Shown piece after piece: positions 9,342-18,462 of a DNA stretch of 64,000 bases. The stretch lies in NCBI RefSeq assembly GCF_039954625.1, contig NZ_CP157199.1, positions 3,100,001 to 3,164,000 on the forward strand. Reading direction: 5' to 3'. This DNA comes from Pontimicrobium sp. SW4. Its GTDB lineage: Bacteria; Bacteroidota; Bacteroidia; Flavobacteriales; Flavobacteriaceae. Both the position numbers and the translations under genes were made by a program. The notes beneath the pieces are model-generated. The model did no database searches, was not told the DNA's origin, and worked only from the letters and a program-made list of their open reading frames with translations. Every line of letters begins with the position of its first letter. Position 1 is the stretch's first letter.

Positions 9342-10172
9342 TTATTCGATTATAATTTTCTTAGTTAATTTACCTTTATTGGTATTAATATCTAATAAGT
9401 AAATCCCTTTACTTAAACTTGAGGTATTTATCTCTGTATTACTAGTTAATTCAATTAATTGACCTACATAGTTATATAATTTTAATTCTTTAAGCTCTAA
9501 ACCATTTTTAAGTTCAAGATTAATACTGTTGACTGTAGGATTAGGAAATACCTTAACACTCTTAGTTAATTCTGATTTATTAGTACTTAACAACTCATCT
9601 CCTTGCACTACAGCAGATATAGCTCTGTACCAATTAATAGTATTTGATCCTGATAAATCCATTGAAGCAGGAAATGTAGGGTAATTAGTTTTTCCACTAT
9701 GGTGAGCAAAATTAGAATTACCTATAGCTACAGCAACACCTTCATTAGTAGGGTTAGGATAGGCATCAACAGCTATAGTACCACCTTGTGGGTCTCCTAA
9801 CACAGCTATTCTATAAGTAGCGTCCCCCATTAAACTTATAGTACCTGAAGGTATTGAAACAGATACATACTCTTCAGTACCACCAGTAATAGTTATATCA
9901 CCAGATTGCCAAAGCAAAGTAGCTGGGTCAGAAGGGCTATGATAAATAGCAAATTTAATAACGCCTCCAGTGGTCGAAGCATCAAGATTAATACCAACCT
10001 CTCTTAAATCATATGGGTTACCTGAAGGCATTGTAAAACTTTCAGAAAACATTTTGTCGGTTGTTAATAAATGGGTACCATTTTCAGTAGAAAACTTTAA
10101 AATATCAATTTGTGAATTAATATTTAATGAAAATAGACTAATTAAGGTTAAAAAAAGTAATGTTTTTTTCAT
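9342..10172 (-). CDS. T9SS-secreted protein, unknown function
   Basis: Exported protein of 276 residues: N-terminal signal peptide, a middle beta-sandwich-like region rich in Thr/Ser/Gly, and a C-terminal type A sorting domain of about 75 residues (VFPNPTVNSINLELKNG, LKLYNYVGQ, KGIYLLDI, KKIIIE). That domain directs passage through the type IX secretion system and attachment or release at the cell surface. The middle domain resembles carbohydrate- or lectin-like sandwich folds only in composition; no function is assigned. Confidence 0.88.
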   Translation of the reverse strand: MKKTLLFLTLISLFSLNINSQIDILKFSTENGTHLLTTDKMFSESFTMPSGNPYDLREVGINLDASTTGGVIKFAIYHSPSDPATLLWQSGDITITGGTEEYVSVSIPSGTISLMGDATYRIAVLGDPQGGTIAVDAYPNPTNEGVAVAIGNSNFAHHSGKTNYPTFPASMDLSGSNTINWYRAISAVVQGDELLSTNKSELTKSVKVFPNPTVNSINLELKNGLELKELKLYNYVGQLIELTSNTEINTSSLSKGIYLLDINTNKGKLTKKIIIE

Positions 10173-10246
10173 ATTGATATATTTTAGGGATTTACGTTAA
10201 AACGTAACAAACCTAAGACGAAAAACATTTTTTTATAAGAAAAGTA

Positions 10247-10278
10247 TTAATAAAAAAACAAAAATGTTCTAAAACATT
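10247..10278 (-). terminator. Intrinsic terminator of the OmpA-like gene
   Basis: On the minus strand a stem AATGTT/AACATT (10278-10273 with 10268-10263) with a 4-nt loop is followed by a T-rich tail (10262-10247). It lies about 120 bases after the stop of the OmpA-like gene. Confidence 0.55.
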
Positions 10279-10395
10279 GTTTTTAATATATGAATGCTTT
10301 AGTAGAAGATATAAACAAAAAATAATAATCTAGAGGTGATTTATAATTTAACAACAAAGACAAAGGAGGGTGTATTAATTAAGACTAGAACTTAA

Positions 10396-11238
10396 TTAAT
10401 TATCATCATTATTAACAATTTTTGTAACTAAAATTTCCACACGCCTATCGTATTTAGGATCTTCTCCTAAAGGAAATTTTCGTCGCATGCCTTCGTACCG
10501 CATACGTTTTTTACTAACACCTTTTCTGGAAAGATAGTAATAAATATATCTAGCCCTAGCTTCAGATAAATTACGTTTTTTCGTTTTTCTATCTACCGCA
10601 TCCATAGTGTTTTTTGTGCAACATACGTGCCCTTGAATAGTAAAATAAACATTACTTCGTTCATTAAGTAATACAGCAATTTTTTCAAGTGTTTCCATGG
10701 ATTCAGGAAGAACGTCACTATAGCCTGTTTTAAATAAAATATTATCTAATACAACTTTATCGCCTACCTTCAAATCTCCTTTTAAAGCGCTTTCCATGGT
10801 TTCCTCTTCCTTGATAACTTCTGGACGAGGAGGAATATATACATAAGCTATAATTTCGACTTTACGATTTAATCCTCTAATAACATCAGCATCAACAGTT
10901 TTTACTGTTTTTAAAAGCACTTCACCTTTACCATCTACATTACTTATAAGTGTATTGTCAATTTCATGTTCAGAAAAAATGGATTTAATAGTATTTGCAC
11001 GCTGTTGAGATAATTGAAGGTTATAAGAATCGCTACCAATATCGTCACAAAAACCATAAATAGATATTTTGGCAATATCTTGATTTTGAATATCTCTAAT
11101 AAATAAAAGAAGTCTATTATCTTCAATGTCAGACACTTCATATTCATCGGTATCAAAATAGACTTCATGTTTTAATTCAGTTTGAGAAAACATGAAATTT
11201 CCGAATAGTAAAAACGTGTATAGAATTTTTTTAAACAT
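10396..11238 (-). CDS. OmpA-family protein with two tandem OmpA-C domains
   Basis: Exported 280-residue protein with a signal peptide ending at FMFSQ. It has two peptidoglycan-binding OmpA-C-like modules: residues about 25-130 (VYFDTDEYEV, YGFCDDIGSDSYNLQLSQQRA, NRKVEIIAYV) and about 160-275 (ILFKTGYSDVLPESMETL, IQGHVCC, LSEARARYIYYYL, YDRRVEILV). There is no N-terminal barrel. In module two the usual GHTD is replaced by GHVCC with two cysteines. It is probably periplasmic, tethering the envelope to the cell wall. Confidence 0.85.
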   Translation of the reverse strand: MFKKILYTFLLFGNFMFSQTELKHEVYFDTDEYEVSDIEDNRLLLFIRDIQNQDIAKISIYGFCDDIGSDSYNLQLSQQRANTIKSIFSEHEIDNTLISNVDGKGEVLLKTVKTVDADVIRGLNRKVEIIAYVYIPPRPEVIKEEETMESALKGDLKVGDKVVLDNILFKTGYSDVLPESMETLEKIAVLLNERSNVYFTIQGHVCCTKNTMDAVDRKTKKRNLSEARARYIYYYLSRKGVSKKRMRYEGMRRKFPLGEDPKYDRRVEILVTKIVNNDDN

Positions 11239-11279
11239 TATCTTAAAAACTCTTATAAATCAACAAAATATTAGAAAAG

Positions 11280-12914
11280 TTAATTTAAATAACTTCTATA
11301 TTTATTAGTGTTGCTTAAAACCTCAACGGCTTTTTTAATTTCATTATTGTGAGCTAAATAATACTTATGAAGCCCCTCTCTATAAAAATAACGTTTTATG
11401 ATTTCTGTTTCCAATAATGAGGTTAATTGGCTTTTATTTTCGTCAACCGCCTGAGTTTTGTACAATTTTAGGGTTGAAATAAGCTTAGAGTAGTCATTTT
11501 CAAGGGTTTTATCTATATCCTCTGTTTTAGCAATTTCCATTAATTCGTTAAGCTGATCTTCAGTTTTAGTTTTAAAGTCAAAATTATTAGATTTCAAATA
11601 ATTCTTGAAGTTTTTAAAATCTGAATCTGTTAATTTAAAAGACATTAGATCATCCACAGAATTATTGTAATAATAGTTTGTGGCGAAGTTGAAAATATAA
11701 TCACCACCAATAATTGCTTTTGTAATTGTTGAAGGTTTAGCGTCTTCAATGACTATATCTGGCTGTATACCGCCTCCATCAAAAACTGAGCGGCCATTTT
11801 TTGTTTTAAATTCGTTAAAATTATCTTGTTTTACACGAATCGCATTACCATCTTTATCTCGATTCCAATAATCCAAAGCTTGAATACAACGACCAGAAGG
11901 TGTATAATATCTTGAAATAGTTACTTTAATTTGAGTTCCATAAGTAAGCTGCTTCGGTCTTTGCACTAACCCTTTACCAAAACTTCTTACACCAACCACG
12001 ACTGCCCTGTCTAGATCTTGTAATGAACCCGAAACAATTTCACTAGCCGATGCACTTCCTTGGTCTATTAAAACAACTAAAGGTATTTCGGTATCTATTG
12101 CTTGATTTTGTGTATAATAAGTTTTGTTATACTTGTCTACTTTCGATTTGGTAGTTACCACAAGCTGCCCTTTATCAACAAATAAATTAACAATATTTAC
12201 TGCTTCTAGTAGTAAACCACCAGGGTTACCACGTAAATCTAATATAATTGACTTAGCGCCTTCAGCTTTTAATTCCCTAAGGGCATTTCCAGTTTCTTTC
12301 GATGCGGTTTGTGTAAATTTAGCTAAAGCAATATAGCCAGTATTTTCGTCAACCATGTCGTATAATGGAACTGCACCAACTTCAACTTCTTGTCGAGTAA
12401 TTGTAGCTGTATTTGTTTTCCCTTGACGCAAATATGTAACATTCACCTTTGATCCTGGTGCACCACGTAGTAAATCGCCAGCATTTTCTTTAAAAGAAGC
12501 TACAGTTATGTCTTCAACTTTAATAATTTCATCTCCAGCTTTTAAACCAGCTTCGTCAGCAGGATAATCTTTATAAGGCTCAATAATTACCAATTTATCC
12601 TTTAAGATTTTTACACTAGCACCAATTCCAGTATAATCACCAGTATTATTAATACGAGAAGCTTCAACATCTTGCTCATTATAAAAAACAGTATAAGGAT
12701 CAAGATCCTTTAACATACTTTTTATTGCGGTGTCCATTAAATCACCAGGATTTGTTTCGTCAACATAATTCATGTTAACCTCCTTAAACATGGTGGTGAA
12801 AATTTCTATTTGTTTCGCAATTTCAAAAAAATCACTTTTAAAAGCAGCAGTAGACAAAAGCACAATAGCAGCTAGTATTGGAAGTATAAATTTCTTTTTA
12901 AAAAAGTTCTTCAT
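11280..12914 (-). CDS. C-terminal processing protease, S41 family
   Basis: Periplasmic or membrane-anchored serine protease of the CtpA/Tsp type (544 residues). It has an N-terminal membrane anchor (FILPILAAIVLLSTAAF), a PDZ domain at about residues 85-170, and the S41 core with the nucleophile in DQGSASASEIVSGSLQD and the general-base Lys in SFGKGLVQ. It trims proteins at C-termini and is often linked to envelope quality control. It lies 17 bases downstream of rnpA on the same strand and is probably co-transcribed with it. Confidence 0.94.
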   Translation of the reverse strand: MKNFFKKKFILPILAAIVLLSTAAFKSDFFEIAKQIEIFTTMFKEVNMNYVDETNPGDLMDTAIKSMLKDLDPYTVFYNEQDVEASRINNTGDYTGIGASVKILKDKLVIIEPYKDYPADEAGLKAGDEIIKVEDITVASFKENAGDLLRGAPGSKVNVTYLRQGKTNTATITRQEVEVGAVPLYDMVDENTGYIALAKFTQTASKETGNALRELKAEGAKSIILDLRGNPGGLLLEAVNIVNLFVDKGQLVVTTKSKVDKYNKTYYTQNQAIDTEIPLVVLIDQGSASASEIVSGSLQDLDRAVVVGVRSFGKGLVQRPKQLTYGTQIKVTISRYYTPSGRCIQALDYWNRDKDGNAIRVKQDNFNEFKTKNGRSVFDGGGIQPDIVIEDAKPSTITKAIIGGDYIFNFATNYYYNNSVDDLMSFKLTDSDFKNFKNYLKSNNFDFKTKTEDQLNELMEIAKTEDIDKTLENDYSKLISTLKLYKTQAVDENKSQLTSLLETEIIKRYFYREGLHKYYLAHNNEIKKAVEVLSNTNKYRSYLN

Positions 12915-12931
12915 AGTAATAGTTTTAATTC

Positions 12932-13303
12932 TTAATTGAGGCCATCGTGAAATTTATCAAATAACAAATTCATTTTAGTTTCAATTTGTTTTAAAGTAGG
13001 TTTTTCATTTCCAATGTACAAAATCATAAACGCACATTGTGTTGAAAAGTTGTTAAAATATTTTGGTTTATTTAATCGATAAGCCTCTCTCATTAATCGC
13101 TTTACCTTGTTTCTATCAACTGCACTTTTAAAATGGCGCTTACTTACTGAAACACCAGTTTTAATAGTAATACCATCAGTAAAAACAGTTTCTAGATAGA
13201 CTAAACGCAATGGGAAAACAGATACAGAATGCCCTTCTATAAACATTTTCTCAATAAGTTTTTTGCTTTTTAATTTTTCTTTTCTAGAATAAGAAGTATC
13301 CAT
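12932..13303 (-). CDS. rnpA: Ribonuclease P protein component
   Basis: Protein subunit of RNase P, which matures tRNA 5' ends. The 123-residue protein has the signature RNKVKRLMREAYR at residues 70-82 and the N-terminal pattern of basic residues and KTGVSVSKRHFKSAV. It is not next to rpmH or dnaA here, unlike in many bacteria; instead it precedes the S41 protease gene. Confidence 0.94.
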   Translation of the reverse strand: MDTSYSRKEKLKSKKLIEKMFIEGHSVSVFPLRLVYLETVFTDGITIKTGVSVSKRHFKSAVDRNKVKRLMREAYRLNKPKYFNNFSTQCAFMILYIGNEKPTLKQIETKMNLLFDKFHDGLN

Positions 13304-13414
13304 TTGTTTGCCTTAACAATTGGCAAGATACAACACTCATTTCATGTATGATAAAAATCATGTTTTAAAAAGTCAAGTAATAGTAATTTAACACAGCTTA
13401 AATTTCTAATTTTT

Positions 13415-15265
13415 ATGGGAGAATTAAAAGTAACAAAACTTACAAGCAAGGAAGATAAAGCTAATTATATCTTTCATTTGCTTAAAGACATAGAGGCTCT
13501 CGATTTTATGATTAATAATAATTTAATTGAGAAAACACCTATTAGGATAGGTGCAGAACAGGAATTTTGCTTGGTCGATAATGAATTTTTACCAAACAAT
13601 AATGCTGTAGAAATATTAAAAGACATTAATGACAGTCATTTTACAACCGAAATTGGCAATTATAATTTAGAAATAAATTTAGACCCAATCGAATTAAAAA
13701 ATGATTGTTTTTCTAGTCTACATAAACAACTATCAGAACTAATAAAAAAGGCAAGCACAGTTGCCAATAAAAAACAAACAAAGATTTTATTAACAGGAAT
13801 ACTGCCAACACTTACGTTAAAGCACATAGGCATACAAAATATGACACCAATAGAACGATACTATGTGTTAAATGAAGCGATAAAAGAGTCAAGGAAGCAA
13901 GATTTTAATATTCATATTAAAGGCATTGATGAGATAAATTTACTACATGATACAGTAATGCTTGAGGGATGTAATACAAGTTTCCAGATGCACTTACAAG
14001 TAGACCCAGATACATTTATTGATACCTATAATTGGGCTCAAGCCATTTCTGGACCTGTCTTAAGCGTATGCACAAATTCTCCACTTTTGTTTGGAAAAGA
14101 GCTATGGAGCGAAACCAGAATAGCATTATTTACACAAAGCGTAGATACTAGAGCAAACTCATTTTTATTAAACGAAAAGCAATCAAGAGTAAGTTTTGGT
14201 AGCAATTGGTCAACAGGAAGTGTTGCAGATATTTTCAGAGATAACGTTTCAAGGTTCAGAAGCCTGGTAACAACAGAATTTAAAAAAGATAGTGTTGATA
14301 TGCTTGAAAATGGAGAAATACCAGGACTAAAGGCATTAAACCTACACAATGGTACTGTTTATCGCTGGAATAGACCTTGTTATGGTGTTGGTGGTGGAAA
14401 ACCACATTTAAGAATAGAAAACAGATATATTCCGTCTGGACCAACGATGCTTGACGAAATTGCTAATATGGTATTTTGGGTAGGAGTAATGATGGGAAAA
14501 CCTAAAATGTATGACAATATTCACGAAAAAATGGACTTTAAAGACGCTAAAAGTAATTTTTTCAATGCCGCTAGATACGGTATGAATACTCAATTCCATT
14601 GGAATGGCGAAATAAGACCTAGCCATGAATTAATTTTAGAAGAATTACTACCAATGGCATATAAAGGCTTATATAAAATGGGAGTTTCACCAAAAGATGC
14701 AGAATATTACTTAAAAATTATAAAAAATAGAGTTACCACAAATAATGGATCTCAATGGGCTATAAAAAGCTATAGAAACCTTTTAAAAACTAAAAAACGA
14801 TTTGAGGCCATACAAATACTAACCTGTAAAATGTATAAAAAACAGCAAAAGGAATACCCAATATCTACTTGGAATGTGATAAAAAAAGACACGATACCAG
14901 AGTTTGTTCCTAACAAAATAGTTAAGCATGCTATGAGTTCGGATATTTTTTCAGTTGATGTAAGTGATAGCCTTGATTTGGTGATTAGCATTATGAGGTG
15001 GAAAAAATTCAACCATATGCCAGTAATTAATGAAGAAAAAGAGCTTGTTGGTTTATTATCATCAACAGATATGGAAAAATATAAAAGAAATCCCCAAAAA
15101 GGAAAGCACAGTATTAAAGATATTATGCAAAAAGATATTATCACCATTAACCAATACTCAAGCGCTACAGATGCTAGTAAACTAATGAAAAAGCATAATA
15201 TAAATAGCCTTCCAGTGGTTGAACAAAACAAGTTAATAGGAATAATAACGTCAAAAGACATATAA
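13415..15265 (+). CDS. GCS2-type carboxylate-amine ligase fused to CBS domains
   Basis: 616 residues. The first about 480 resemble glutamate-cysteine ligase family 2, ATP-dependent enzymes forming an amide between a carboxylate and an amine: IRIGAEQEFCLVD (metal/ATP acid residues), EIGNYNLEINLDP, CNTSFQMHLQV, then HLRIENRYIPSGPT. The C-terminal about 125 residues are a CBS pair (HAMSSDIFSVDVSDSLD, HMPVINEEKELVGLLSSTDM, then a second copy ending GIITSKDI), probably sensing adenine nucleotides. The hydrolase gene follows after 7 bases. The substrate is unknown; true glutathione synthesis is possible but not shown. Confidence 0.8.
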   Translation: MGELKVTKLTSKEDKANYIFHLLKDIEALDFMINNNLIEKTPIRIGAEQEFCLVDNEFLPNNNAVEILKDINDSHFTTEIGNYNLEINLDPIELKNDCFSSLHKQLSELIKKASTVANKKQTKILLTGILPTLTLKHIGIQNMTPIERYYVLNEAIKESRKQDFNIHIKGIDEINLLHDTVMLEGCNTSFQMHLQVDPDTFIDTYNWAQAISGPVLSVCTNSPLLFGKELWSETRIALFTQSVDTRANSFLLNEKQSRVSFGSNWSTGSVADIFRDNVSRFRSLVTTEFKKDSVDMLENGEIPGLKALNLHNGTVYRWNRPCYGVGGGKPHLRIENRYIPSGPTMLDEIANMVFWVGVMMGKPKMYDNIHEKMDFKDAKSNFFNAARYGMNTQFHWNGEIRPSHELILEELLPMAYKGLYKMGVSPKDAEYYLKIIKNRVTTNNGSQWAIKSYRNLLKTKKRFEAIQILTCKMYKKQQKEYPISTWNVIKKDTIPEFVPNKIVKHAMSSDIFSVDVSDSLDLVISIMRWKKFNHMPVINEEKELVGLLSSTDMEKYKRNPQKGKHSIKDIMQKDIITINQYSSATDASKLMKKHNINSLPVVEQNKLIGIITSKDI

Positions 15266-15272
15266 ATAATAG

Positions 15273-16472
15273 ATGGTGGAAATTTATAGCAAAGCATTAA
15301 ACTCCTCTATTTTAGTTGATAGATTAATAGGTAAAATTAAAGGAAAATGTAACGGACCAACAATCGTTTTTTTTGGAGGGATTCATGGCAATGAAATGGC
15401 TGGAGTGTTTGCTCTTAAAGAAGCTTTTGAAAAAATTAACCCAAATCAGGTAACAGGCACCATATATGGTATTTCAGGAAATTTAAATGCACTAAAAAAT
15501 AATCAAAGATATATAGATGAAGACCTTAATAGGGTTTGGCTAAAAGAAAACTTAAGTCAATTAAAAAGCAAAACCAAACTAAACTGTGAAGAGGCAGAAC
15601 AACAAGAGTTATATAATATATTAAAGCAAATTCTAAAAGAAGACGAAGGACCGTTCTATTTTATAGATTTACACACAACCTCAAGTAAAACATTGCCATT
15701 TATTACTATTAATGATGCTTTAATTAACAGAAAGTTTTCAAGCCTCTTTCCTGTTCCAATAGTATTGGGTGTTGAAGAATATTTAGATGGACCACTATTG
15801 AGTTATATTAACCAATTAGGCTATGTCTCTCTTGGGTTTGAGTCTGGGCAACATGACGATTTAAATTCAATAAGTAATAATGTTGCTTTTATTTTTCTAA
15901 GCCTTGTTTATGCTAAAGCGTTAGAAAAAGAAAGTGTAAAGAATTATGATGCGTATTATTCTACTTTAGCAAGTGAATCTAATCAAAACAAAGAAATTTT
16001 TGAGGTAGTTTATTTACATAGACTAAATGGTGAGGACTTTAAAATGATTCCTAATTTTAAGAGTTTTCAAAATGTAAAAAAAGGAGAGCAACTTGCCACA
16101 GCAAAAAACAAAACTATAAATTCGCCATACACAGCAAAAATATTCATGCCGCTTTATCAAACGAAAGGCAATGAGGGATTCTTTATTATAAAAAAAATTC
16201 ATCCATTTTTCTTAAAAATTTCAGAGATTATTAGAAAAATGAAACTGGACACTTTAATAACAATACTTCCAGGTATTACTTGGATGGATAAAGAAAAAGG
16301 TGTTTTGAGAGTAAACCTAAAAGTAGCCAAGTATCTAGCCAAACAAATTTTTCACTTATTCGGTTATAGAAACAAGCAAAAAAACACCACATACATGCTG
16401 TTATTTAACAGAGAAAGAACATCAAAAAAAGAGATGTATAAACATCTAAAATGGTACAAAAAAGTGTCTTAA
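15273..16472 (+). CDS. AstE/aspartoacylase-like zinc hydrolase
   Basis: 399-residue M14-related amidohydrolase. Zn ligands are seen in GGIHGNEMAG (His and Glu) and FIDLHTTSS (His), and the catalytic Glu in LGFESGQHDD. A small barrel-sandwich segment follows (GEQLATAKNKTINSPYTAKI), then an unusual basic C-terminal extension of about 80 residues. Family members remove acyl groups from amino acids. Only 7 bases separate it from the ligase gene, so the pair may make and break the same amide. The last codons lie inside a terminator stem. Confidence 0.82.
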   Translation: MVEIYSKALNSSILVDRLIGKIKGKCNGPTIVFFGGIHGNEMAGVFALKEAFEKINPNQVTGTIYGISGNLNALKNNQRYIDEDLNRVWLKENLSQLKSKTKLNCEEAEQQELYNILKQILKEDEGPFYFIDLHTTSSKTLPFITINDALINRKFSSLFPVPIVLGVEEYLDGPLLSYINQLGYVSLGFESGQHDDLNSISNNVAFIFLSLVYAKALEKESVKNYDAYYSTLASESNQNKEIFEVVYLHRLNGEDFKMIPNFKSFQNVKKGEQLATAKNKTINSPYTAKIFMPLYQTKGNEGFFIIKKIHPFFLKISEIIRKMKLDTLITILPGITWMDKEKGVLRVNLKVAKYLAKQIFHLFGYRNKQKNTTYMLLFNRERTSKKEMYKHLKWYKKVS

Positions 16473-16489
16473 CTAAGACACTTTTTTGT
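16456..16489. terminator. Bidirectional terminator with a 15-bp perfect stem
   Basis: ACAAAAAAGTGTCTT (16456-16470) and its exact complement (16475-16489) surround loop AACT. It contains the last codons and stop of the AstE-like gene and faces the convergent M1 peptidase gene. Confidence 0.9.
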
Positions 16490-16516
16490 AATTAATATTT
16501 TATTTCTTAAATATTA

Positions 16517-18442
16517 TTAACCCTTTATTTTTGGATCTTTTTTAATTGATTCCTCTTTTGTTTCTACTAAATTAATAGTGTTATTTGAGTCATCAACATC
16601 AGCCATTTTTTTAATTGGATCAATGGTAACAGATTTTATCTTGCTTTTGTCTGCAGGAATACCAAAACTAAAGCTTTTATTAGCCCAAGACCAATCAGGT
16701 AATATTGTTGTTGTTTTTGGAGTAGGTTTTTCACCTCGCATCATTTCTAATGGAATATAAAAATCTTCAAAAGTTCCATCAACATATTCAACTCTTAAAT
16801 CAATAGGCATTGGCATTAACCCCTTTCTGTCTAATTTTATAGTTGTTCCTTTATCAGTTGCTTCTACCGATGTGATTCCGTAATCAATAGTATTCGTAGT
16901 TTGTCCAAAATCCATTAAATACCAATCCAATTCTAATCCAGAAACCTTTTCCGCAGTACGAATGACATCATTTGGAGTTGGGTGTGAAAACGCATAATCA
17001 TCAAAATACTTTTTAATAGTTGCTTTTAAATTATCTTCACCAATTACATAGCCTAACTGTGCTAAAAACACAGCACCTTTACTATAGGCAGCAGTACCAT
17101 AAGCACCATTAATATCATAACGATCAGCATGTGTTGTAAGAGGTTGCTCAAAACCTGAGTTTGCTAATCTAATGTAGCCTCTGTAAGAACCAAGGTGTGG
17201 GTTTTCTCTATTTCTTCCGCCTATTTCGTTCATTGCTGATGAACTAATGTAACTAGTAAACCCTTCGTCCATCCATTCATGTTTACCTTCGTTCGTAGCC
17301 AATAAAAATTGAAACCATGTGTGCGCCATTTCATGAGATGTTACACCAATCAATCCGTTTAAACTTCTTCCGCCAGTAATTAAAGTACACATAGCGTATT
17401 CCATACCACCATCTCCACCTTGAATAACCGAGTATTGTTCGTAAGGATATTTACCTATATGCTCACTGAAATATTGCATTAACTGAGATGTTACAGGTTG
17501 AAGTTTTTTCCAGTTTTCATTGGTTTCAGGATTGTCTTTCCATAGAAAATGAAGCATAGGTCCATCTGGCACCTGTAGAGTATCATGATTGTAATCTGGG
17601 TCAGCAGCCCAAGTAAAATCATGTACCATTGGCGCTTTAAAATGCCATGTTAATTTTTTACCAGAACCCTTAGGCCCTTTAGTTTTATTTGCATCGTAGC
17701 CATGTCCTATTTCTTCTGGATTTTGAAGGTAACCAGTTCCGCCAATCACATAATTTCTGTCTATAGATATTTTAACATCGAAATCTCCCCATACACCATG
17801 AAATTCTCTTGCTATATATGAATCGGCATGCCAACCTTGAAAGTCGTACTCTGCTAATTTAGGATACCATTGAGCCATAGATAAATCTATACCTTCACGA
17901 CTATTTCTACCATTTCTTCTAATTTGTAAAGGCACTTGCGCACTAAAAACCATATCAAAAGTTGCTTTTTCACCTGGTTTTATTGGAGTTGCTAGCTTTA
18001 CCTCCAAAACTGTATCAACTACATCATATTCAAGTGGTTTTCCATTTTGTGTTAACGACGCGACTTTAATATAGCCAATTTCATTAGGTTTTAGCTTACT
18101 AATTCTACTTTCAATAATTGGATTTTCTTTAGTACCAACATTTGTTACCATTCTTCCATCTGGATCTGCAATGTTCTGTAAGCGCATATCCATATTGCTA
18201 CCAGGTTGAAAGGCATTTAAGTATAAATGATAAAACACACGATCTAAAACATCTGGTGAATTATTGGTATAGACTAATTTTTGTTTCCCTTGGTATTGAA
18301 AAGTTTCAACATCCATATCTATTTCCATGGTATAATCAACATGTTGTTGCCAATACCCAGGATTAGGATTGTTTTGCGAGTTTGATTTAACGCCAACTAA
18401 AAAGATAGCTATTAAAAGAATTCTTGAGAATAGAGTTTTCAT
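16517..18442 (-). CDS. M1-family zinc metallopeptidase, secreted
   Basis: 641-residue exported aminopeptidase-like protein with a signal peptide of about 20 residues. The thermolysin-like site is clear: HEMAHTWF (HExxH) followed by the third Zn ligand in HEWMDEGFTSY. The substrate-anchoring GxMEN equivalent is GGDGGMEYAM. The N-terminal beta-domain and the C-terminal extension (about 120 residues) are of usual length. No lipobox and no sorting domain, so it is probably periplasmic. It is 20 bases after the S8 peptidase gene on the same strand. Confidence 0.92.
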   Translation of the reverse strand: MKTLFSRILLIAIFLVGVKSNSQNNPNPGYWQQHVDYTMEIDMDVETFQYQGKQKLVYTNNSPDVLDRVFYHLYLNAFQPGSNMDMRLQNIADPDGRMVTNVGTKENPIIESRISKLKPNEIGYIKVASLTQNGKPLEYDVVDTVLEVKLATPIKPGEKATFDMVFSAQVPLQIRRNGRNSREGIDLSMAQWYPKLAEYDFQGWHADSYIAREFHGVWGDFDVKISIDRNYVIGGTGYLQNPEEIGHGYDANKTKGPKGSGKKLTWHFKAPMVHDFTWAADPDYNHDTLQVPDGPMLHFLWKDNPETNENWKKLQPVTSQLMQYFSEHIGKYPYEQYSVIQGGDGGMEYAMCTLITGGRSLNGLIGVTSHEMAHTWFQFLLATNEGKHEWMDEGFTSYISSSAMNEIGGRNRENPHLGSYRGYIRLANSGFEQPLTTHADRYDINGAYGTAAYSKGAVFLAQLGYVIGEDNLKATIKKYFDDYAFSHPTPNDVIRTAEKVSGLELDWYLMDFGQTTNTIDYGITSVEATDKGTTIKLDRKGLMPMPIDLRVEYVDGTFEDFYIPLEMMRGEKPTPKTTTILPDWSWANKSFSFGIPADKSKIKSVTIDPIKKMADVDDSNNTINLVETKEESIKKDPKIKG

Positions 18443-18462
18443 AAAATTATAGTGTAATATTA

